Shown here in pieces: positions 14,019 to 17,554 of a stretch of DNA of 17,554 bases (the first letter of the stretch is position 1; each line of letters begins with the position of its first letter). Made by a program: the position numbers and the translations under genes. The stretch is from Chloroflexota bacterium. Lineage in GTDB: Bacteria; Chloroflexota; Limnocylindria; Limnocylindrales; CSP1-4. The stretch lies in contig VBFZ01000125.1 of assembly GCA_005880805.1 (NCBI GenBank), positions 19,888 through 37,441 of the forward strand, read 5' to 3'. The notes below the pieces were generated by a model, which saw nothing but the letters and a program-made list of their open reading frames with translations, made no database searches and was not told the DNA's origin.

Positions 14019-14387
14019 TTGGACGACACCATTCGACGGGCGCTCAGCAGGGGCAGCCTGATCGACATCACGACGACCGGACGACGAACGGCGCGACCCC
14101 ATCGCGTCGAGCTCGTCTACCACAACTTCGACGGCCACATCTACATCAGCGGCCGGCCCGGCCCGCGCGACTGGTACGCGAACCTCCTCGCGAATCCCGG
14201 GTTCACCTTCCACCTGAAGCGCGGACTCAGTGCCGACCTCCCGGCGCGCGCGCGACCGATCACCGACGAAGCCGAGCGCCGCGCGGTCATGGAGAAGGTC
14301 GGCCAGGCCTGGGGGGTTCGCGACATCGAGCGCATGATCCGTTCGAGCCCCCTGGTCGAGGTCGAAATCCTGGACGAAGCCGCCTAG
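14019..14387 (+). CDS. DUF385/nitroreductase-family (DDN-like) oxidoreductase
   Basis: A 122-aa protein of the split-barrel FMN/F420-binding superfamily, closest to the PF04075 group that includes mycobacterial deazaflavin-dependent nitroreductase (Ddn). Visible features are LIDITTTGRRTARPHRVELV (about 13-32; the TTTGRxT-x-P element is typical), then HIYISGRPGPRDWYANLLAN (about 42-61), where WYxNLLANP is the family's cofactor-proximal signature, and TFHLKRG. It probably reduces a quinone or nitro-like substrate with F420H2 or a flavin; the cofactor cannot be decided from sequence. TTG 14019 is a clear start because AGGAGA (14008-14013) precedes it at normal spacing. It ends about 50 nt before a strong terminator. 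Confidence 0.85.
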   Translation: MDDTIRRALSRGSLIDITTTGRRTARPHRVELVYHNFDGHIYISGRPGPRDWYANLLANPGFTFHLKRGLSADLPARARPITDEAERRAVMEKVGQAWGVRDIERMIRSSPLVEVEILDEAA

Positions 14388-14436
14388 GCCAAGGCATTCG
14401 AACCCTCGAGCGAGGCGAACCAGGGGCAGGCAATGA

Positions 14437-14466
14437 AAAGGCCGAGGGTCGAAGCCCTCGGCCTTT
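14437..14466. terminator. strong bidirectional terminator
   Basis: AAAGGCCGAGGG and CCCTCGGCCTTT form a perfect 12-bp stem around a TCGAAG loop, bounded by A-rich and T-rich arms that work in both directions. It separates the convergent DUF385 and PfpI genes. Confidence 0.85.
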
Positions 14467-14521
14467 GACGTTCGGTCGAACTCCGGGGCCGGAATGGTTC
14501 CGACCCGGGGTGCGATGCTGA

Positions 14522-15109
14522 CTAGCGAGTAGCTCCCGCTCCGGCCGTCGCCGGCTCTCGAGCGTGCGTGCCTTCCACGATCTCCTCGATCGCCTTGGCG
14601 CAGAACGCAGACAGGTCGTCCGGCTTGCGGCTCGTCACGATGCCGCTATCGACGTGTACCTCTTCGTCGACCCATTCGCCGCCGGCGTTCCGGATGTCGG
14701 TCTTGAGGCTCGGCCATGACGTCACCGTCCGGCCGCGCACCGCGTCGGCCTCGACGAGCATCCACGGCCCGTGGCAGATCGACGCGACGGGCTTGCCCGC
14801 GCCGATGAAATCGCGGACCAGCTTGACCGCTGCCTGATCGGTTCTCAGCCGGTCAGGGCTGGCGACGCCGCCCGGGATAACAAGGGCGTCGTAGTCGGCC
14901 GCCTGAGCGTCGGTCGCCGTCTTGTCGACCGTGAACAGCTGGCCCTTGACGTCGTGCTGCATGGAGTAGATCTGGCCGGGCTTGGTCGACACGAGGTCGA
15001 CAGCCGCGCCCTCGTTCATGACCGCCTGCCACGGCACGGACAGCTCCGATTGCTCGACGCCGTTCGTGGCCAGGAATGCGATCCGCTTGCCCTCGAGCTT
15101 GTTGCCCAT
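14522..15109 (-). CDS. DJ-1/PfpI family protein (class I glutamine amidotransferase-like)
   Basis: A 195-aa protein of the DJ-1/PfpI superfamily; members act as stress-related deglycases, chaperones or, in archaeal PfpI, intracellular proteases. Key features are KRIAFLATNGVEQSELSVPW (about 8-27) containing the conserved Glu, DYDALVIPGGVASPDRLR (about 72-89) and the nucleophile elbow ASICHGPWML (Cys112, His113). LVSTKPGQIYSMQHDVKG is typical of the PfpI/YhbO-like subgroup. ATG 15109 has a strong SD (GGAGG, 8 nt spacing). No signal peptide is seen, so it is cytosolic. An inverted repeat at 15251-15266 lies about 140 bp upstream and could in principle affect this gene as well as the divergent small gene. 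Confidence 0.92.
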   Translation of the reverse strand: MGNKLEGKRIAFLATNGVEQSELSVPWQAVMNEGAAVDLVSTKPGQIYSMQHDVKGQLFTVDKTATDAQAADYDALVIPGGVASPDRLRTDQAAVKLVRDFIGAGKPVASICHGPWMLVEADAVRGRTVTSWPSLKTDIRNAGGEWVDEEVHVDSGIVTSRKPDDLSAFCAKAIEEIVEGTHAREPATAGAGATR

Positions 15110-15243
15110 GTACTGACCTCCTTCGGGTCTGTGGGACCTACGGATGGTGCTCTCCGGGCCGCACGAGCCGGTGGAACGCGCCGGCGTGAACGGGTTACAG
15201 GCTCATTGCAGGCGGCGCTCCTCGACTTGCGCGTAGAAGGACA

Positions 15244-15272
15244 TTGACGGCACGTTTCCAAACGTGTGTAAG
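15244..15272 (+). promoter_or_regulatory. promoter with -35 TTGACG and -10 TGTAAG, 17-bp spacer
   Basis: TTGACG (15244-15249; 5 of 6 consensus) and TGTAAG (15267-15272; 4 of 6) are separated by exactly 17 bp. The spacer is almost entirely filled by the inverted repeat at 15251-15266. It would drive the small gene at 15352 with a leader of about 70 nt. Confidence 0.45.
15251..15266. repeat. operator-like inverted repeat CACGTTTCCAAACGTG
   Basis: A perfect 7-bp dyad (CACGTTT/AAACGTG) separated by CC. It lies between the -35 and -10 of the preceding promoter entry, the classical place for a repressor operator. Confidence 0.6.
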
Positions 15273-15351
15273 GCGAGTACATGACAGCTTTTGGCAGGAT
15301 CGCACCCTATTGTTGGGGTGTGAACGACAGGCGCTGACGGAGGCAGTCAGA

Positions 15352-15567
15352 GTGATGCAGAGTTACGTGTTGGCGTGGGCGATGATCGCCGACCGGGAGC
15401 GCGAAATCGAGCGTGAGCTGCAGCGGCGAAGCATTGCCAGGGGGCTCGCCCGGCGCGCGACGCGCAGCCCGCTGGCGGCCCGTTTGCGGCACCTGTTCGG
15501 CCTCGAGGCATCGATGCCCAAGCGAGGCGTGCAGGACATGGAGCAGCCCCTGACGACGGGCGGATGA
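15352..15567 (+). CDS. hypothetical small basic/helical protein
   Basis: A predicted protein of 71 aa. GTG 15352 is preferred since GGAGG (about 8 nt spacing) precedes it; an in-frame ATG follows immediately at 15355. The upstream TTG at 15244 is rejected because it coincides with the -35 element. The sequence MQSYVLAWAMIADREREIER continues ELQRRSIARGLARRATRSPL and ends in a polar tail. It is a short hydrophobic start, a charged amphipathic helix and an Arg-rich middle, with no known motif. No function can be assigned. The gene has its own putative operator-overlapped promoter and ends 12 nt before the convergent WYL regulator stop. Confidence 0.55.
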   Translation: MMQSYVLAWAMIADREREIERELQRRSIARGLARRATRSPLAARLRHLFGLEASMPKRGVQDMEQPLTTGG

Positions 15568-15579
15568 ACTGATCTCCCC

Positions 15580-16605
15580 TCAGGCCCTAACTCCCGGGGC
15601 CGACGCGGCTGGAGGCGAGCCGGACAGCTGGGTCGGTTCGCCTCCACCGTATCTGGCGAGAACCCCGGCGGCGAGGGCGACCAGACGCTCCCGCAGCTCG
15701 TCGGGCGAGACGACCTCGACCCGTGCACCGAGCGGCAGCAGGTTTTCCATCGCCCAGCCGACGGACTCGTGGCGGAACCGGATCCGGTAGCGGCCGTCCG
15801 CCTCGGGCCTTCGAGGGCGTTTCATCGTCCGCCGCACCGATTCGCCGACCATCTCGCCCAGGTGTTCGACCGCCCCGGGTTCGACGAGGACCTCGATCTC
15901 GACCTGCATCAGGTCACGCTCGTAGGCGGCGGTCGACTCGGTCCAGTGCGTGGCCAGGTCGAAGTCCCCGGGTCGCTCGAAGCGCTCCTCGGTCAGCGTC
16001 ACGCCCTCGACGCGAGAGGCACGGAACGTGCGGAACTCGCCGTTCGAGCGCGCGACGAGATACCAGATGCCGCCCTTCAGCACCAGGCCGAGCGGCTCGA
16101 CGACGCGGTTCTGCACGCGGTCCGCGCGCCGGTAGCGGATCTCGATCCGGCGCGCGTCCCAGACCGCTTCGGCGAGCTGTTCCAGATGGGAGACGGCCTC
16201 CGCAGAGCGGAACCAGCCCGGTGCGTCGAGGTGGAAGCGCTGCGTGACGCGCGATGCTCTCGCCCGGAGCTCCGGAGGGAGGGCGGCAAGGACCTTGAGC
16301 TGCGCGGCGCTCACGACCGTGCCGAGACCGAGCTCCGCGGCCGGGCCAGGCAGCCCCGACAGGAACAGCCCCTCCGCCTCGTCGGGCGTGAGGCCGGTCA
16401 ACCGGGTCCGGTAGCCATCCACGAGGCGGACACCGCCGCCCGGTCCGCGTTCGGCGTAGATCGGAACGCCGGCCTGGCTCAGGGCATCGACGTCACGGTA
16501 GATGGTCCGGACCGAGACCTCGAGCTCTTCGGACAGCTCGGCGGCGGTCAGGCGTCCGCGCGTCTGCAGCAGGAGCAGCAGGTTAACCAGGCGACTCGCG
16601 CGCAT
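15580..16605 (-). CDS. WYL-domain transcriptional regulator, YafY family
   Basis: DNA-binding regulator of 341 aa. The N-terminal winged HTH (about 3-60: LVNLLLLLQTRGRLTAAELS, then VSVRTIYRDVDALSQAGVPI and RGPGGGVRLV) is the HTH_11/DeoR-like type found in YafY proteins. The WYL domain (about 138-220) contains IEIRYRR and GGIWYLVARSNGEFRTFRAS with the naming residues Trp181-Tyr182-Leu183. A C-terminal WCX-like domain follows (about 230-325). WYL domains sense small ligands or nucleic acids and in this architecture usually act as local regulators. A TATGCT -10 box 8 nt before ATG 16605 and a TGACA-N5-TGTCA palindrome just upstream suggest autoregulation. It is third in order after the DUF1059-like and SnoaL-like genes. 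Confidence 0.93.
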   Translation of the reverse strand: MRASRLVNLLLLLQTRGRLTAAELSEELEVSVRTIYRDVDALSQAGVPIYAERGPGGGVRLVDGYRTRLTGLTPDEAEGLFLSGLPGPAAELGLGTVVSAAQLKVLAALPPELRARASRVTQRFHLDAPGWFRSAEAVSHLEQLAEAVWDARRIEIRYRRADRVQNRVVEPLGLVLKGGIWYLVARSNGEFRTFRASRVEGVTLTEERFERPGDFDLATHWTESTAAYERDLMQVEIEVLVEPGAVEHLGEMVGESVRRTMKRPRRPEADGRYRIRFRHESVGWAMENLLPLGARVEVVSPDELRERLVALAAGVLARYGGGEPTQLSGSPPAASAPGVRA

Positions 16606-16613
16606 GCCCGCGC

Positions 16614-16619
16614 AGCATA
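16614..16619 (-). promoter_or_regulatory. -10 box of the WYL regulator gene
   Basis: TATGCT on the minus strand ends 8 nt before ATG 16605, implying a leader of about two bases and no SD. The regulator therefore probably has its own promoter within the cluster. Confidence 0.45.
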
Positions 16620-16629
16620 CGCGATTTCG

Positions 16630-16644
16630 TGACAGTTCGTGTCA
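16630..16644. promoter_or_regulatory. operator candidate TGACA-N5-TGTCA
   Basis: The plus strand reads TGACAGTTCGTGTCA, a perfect 5-bp dyad with a 5-bp spacer, inside two tandem 10-bp units TTCGTGACAG and TTCGTGTCAG (16626-16645). It overlaps the TGA of the SnoaL-like gene and lies 11 bp upstream of the WYL -10. The likely binder is the WYL regulator itself. Confidence 0.5.
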
Positions 16645-17073
16645 GGATAGGGGAACTGCCCCGAGCTGCTGCAGGATGGACAGCATGTCGGCCACGCCCC
16701 AGTGCTCGGCGATGCGGCCATTCGCGATGCGATAGGTGTGCTGCTCCGTCCACGTCAGCGACCGCCCGGAAGCCGGGATGCCGGGCGGGAACGGCGTTCC
16801 GGTGTGGGTTCCGCGGGCCACCACCCGGCAGGCGACGAGGTCGCCCTCGGCGACGGCCTGCTCCACGACCGGAGCCACGTCCGGCAGCGCGCTTCTGACG
16901 CCGGCCACCAGGGCGTAGAGCTCGGGTCGTCCGCCCTCGCCGATGCCCGGCAGCGAGTGGTCGACGTAGTCGTCCGCCACGATCTCGTCGGCCGCGGCCG
17001 TGTCGCCAGCGCCCTGCAGCCGGGCATAGAGGCGGCGCACCAGCGCCTTGTTTGCTTCGAGGTTCTCTGCCAT
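16642..17073 (-). CDS. SnoaL-like polyketide cyclase/ester cyclase family protein
   Basis: A 143-aa NTF2-fold protein of the SnoaL-like ester-cyclase group. Signatures are NKALVRRLYARLQGAGDTAA (about 8-27), EIVADDYVDHSLPG (about 30-43), the middle GDLVACRVVARGTHTGTPF (about 78-96) and the C-terminal IANGRIAEHWGVADMLSIL. This N-x-GRI-x-EHW signature recurs throughout the family. Most genomic members outside polyketide clusters have no proven substrate, and no polyketide genes are present here, so a specific reaction should not be assumed. ATG 17073 is preceded by GGGAG. Its stop lies inside the palindrome preceding the WYL regulator gene, and a DUF1059-like small gene lies 44 nt upstream, so the three probably form one transcription unit. 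Confidence 0.88.
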   Translation of the reverse strand: MAENLEANKALVRRLYARLQGAGDTAAADEIVADDYVDHSLPGIGEGGRPELYALVAGVRSALPDVAPVVEQAVAEGDLVACRVVARGTHTGTPFPPGIPASGRSLTWTEQHTYRIANGRIAEHWGVADMLSILQQLGAVPLS

Positions 17074-17117
17074 CGAGCTCCCGTCCTTTCGAGGATGGGA
17101 GGCCTGGTTTCGATCGG

Positions 17118-17291
17118 TCAGCGTTTGCGTGCGTTGCGGGGTTGCGGTGCCGGACGCGCGGCGGCCCGAGCCTGCTCGGGCGTCAACTCGAGGTCGTGCG
17201 CCTGGCGCCCGTGGTCGATCGTGGCCCGGACCACGTCGGGTTCCGGGCCTCGATATGACCATCCGCAATCGCAGCTCACTTCGAGCTCCAC
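17118..17291 (-). CDS. DUF1059-like small protein
   Basis: A 57-aa protein with a GTG start at 17291, preceded by GAGGAGG with 4 nt spacing. The sequence starts MELEVSCDCGWSYRGPEPDV (taking GTG as Met), continues VRATIDHGRQAHDLELTPEQ and ends in a basic AARPAPQPRNARKR-like tail. The CDCGW pair, the central His-x6-H spacing (DHGRQAH) and the ELTPEQ ending resemble the DUF1059 family of short Cys/His proteins (C(D/G)CGWxxRG ... HxxxxH). That suggests a small metal-binding or redox-sensitive protein. Function is unknown. It is first in the minus-strand set with the SnoaL-like and WYL genes and divergent from the AfsR-like gene. Confidence 0.78.
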   Translation of the reverse strand: MELEVSCDCGWSYRGPEPDVVRATIDHGRQAHDLELTPEQARAAARPAPQPRNARKR

Positions 17292-17317
17292 CAGTCCTCC
17301 TCAGTGAGGTTCGGGAC

Positions 17318-17323
17318 TACGAT
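17318..17323 (+). promoter_or_regulatory. possible -10 box for the AfsR-like gene
   Basis: TACGAT lies in the divergent intergenic region, about 24-33 nt before the candidate starts. No -35 is evident. Confidence 0.3.
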
Positions 17324-17355
17324 GGGCCGCCAGGGTTGGAGGCAGGTTGGAACGG

Positions 17356-17554
17356 ATGCTACTGCGGATCCACGTCCTCGGACCCATGCTCCTCGAGGGC
17401 TCGAAGGTACTCACCGAAGACCAGCTCCACGGTCGCCAGGGCCGGGTGGTCCTGGCCATGCTCGCCGTGGAGCACCGACGCGCCGTCTCGCCCGACGAGA
17501 TCGCGGAGGAGCTCTGGCCCCGGGAGATGCCCGCTGCCTGGCCGGGCGCCGTCA
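17356..17554 (+). CDS. AfsR/SARP-type (BTAD) transcriptional regulator, N-terminus only
   Basis: Start of a regulator that runs off the window; 66 codons are visible. LLRIHVLGPMLLEG at the start and RQGRVVLAMLAVEHRRAVSP, then DEIAEELWP, match the OmpR-like winged-helix domain that opens AfsR/SARP and BTAD-domain proteins (RQRxLLxxLxLxxxxxVSxDxLxxxLW pattern). The rest (BTAD, possibly NB-ARC/TPR or AAA domains) is outside. ATG 17356 gives the usual N-terminus; TTG 17347, in frame, is better placed after GGAGG (17338-17342, 4 nt) and would add three residues. It is divergent from the DUF1059-like gene. Confidence 0.82.
   Translation, partial: MLLRIHVLGPMLLEGSKVLTEDQLHGRQGRVVLAMLAVEHRRAVSPDEIAEELWPREMPAAWPGAV

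Noticed and set aside
15769..16632. Plus-strand open frame opposite the WYL regulator
   Set aside because: Shadow of the WYL gene, with no domain-like sequence.
1..17554. CRISPR arrays, tRNA or rRNA genes, transposases, toxin-antitoxin pairs, defence genes
   Set aside because: None of their repeat, cloverleaf or protein motifs was seen on either strand by eye.

Overview
This is a high-GC (roughly two-thirds G+C), gene-dense bacterial chromosome segment with frequent GTG and TTG starts. Several first genes of transcription units have a TANNNT-type -10 box only 6-9 nt before the start codon and no Shine-Dalgarno (SD) sequence, i.e. leaderless transcripts. Together with a GAAC-N4-GTTC SOS box, an Rv2578c-type radical SAM protein, a TIGR03252-type HhH-GPD protein, a DUF385 oxidoreductase and an ArsA ATPase with an HSP20-like tail, this suggests a Chloroflexota (Limnocylindria-like) or actinobacterial genome. 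The phylum is an inference from gene content, not from a marker gene. No rRNA, tRNA, CRISPR array, insertion sequence or phage gene was seen, and no gene-free stretch exceeds 300 bases.

Layout. 1-2724 (+): signalling block of a GAF-PAS-HisKA_3 kinase (5' end outside the window), a degenerate stand-alone receiver and a NarL/LuxR response regulator. 2769-3626 (+): GNAT acetyltransferase. 3742-5154 (+): membrane-anchored Ser/Thr kinase. 5151-9266 (-): YtxH-like membrane protein, a coding-looking stretch without a usual start, then a tightly packed run of S49 peptidase, cyclopropane-fatty-acid synthase and AI-2E/PerM family permease, which suggests envelope maintenance. 9457-11070: two genes related to DNA repair that converge on each other, a HhH-GPD protein (+) and a SplB-like radical SAM protein (-). 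The latter sits behind a LexA-type SOS box and appears leaderless. 11167-12108 (+): secreted metallophosphatase. 12217-13754 (+): ArsA ATPase and a translationally coupled small coiled-coil protein. 14019-14387 (+): DUF385 oxidoreductase, separated by a strong bidirectional terminator from a convergent PfpI/DJ-1 protein (14522-15109, -).

The right end holds three regulatory arrangements: a 71-aa gene (15352-15567, +) whose putative promoter carries an inverted repeat between -35 and -10; a minus-strand cluster of a DUF1059-like small protein, a SnoaL-like protein and a WYL/YafY regulator, with a TGACA-N5-TGTCA operator candidate just before the regulator; and the beginning of an AfsR/SARP-like regulator running off the right edge.

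No obviously new multi-gene system (defence, secretion, biosynthesis) is visible. The most interesting leads are the SOS-box/leaderless promoter of the radical SAM gene, the degenerate receiver inside the two-component operon, the two operator-promoter overlaps, a possible frameshift at the permease C-terminus and the start-less coding stretch before the S49 peptidase.
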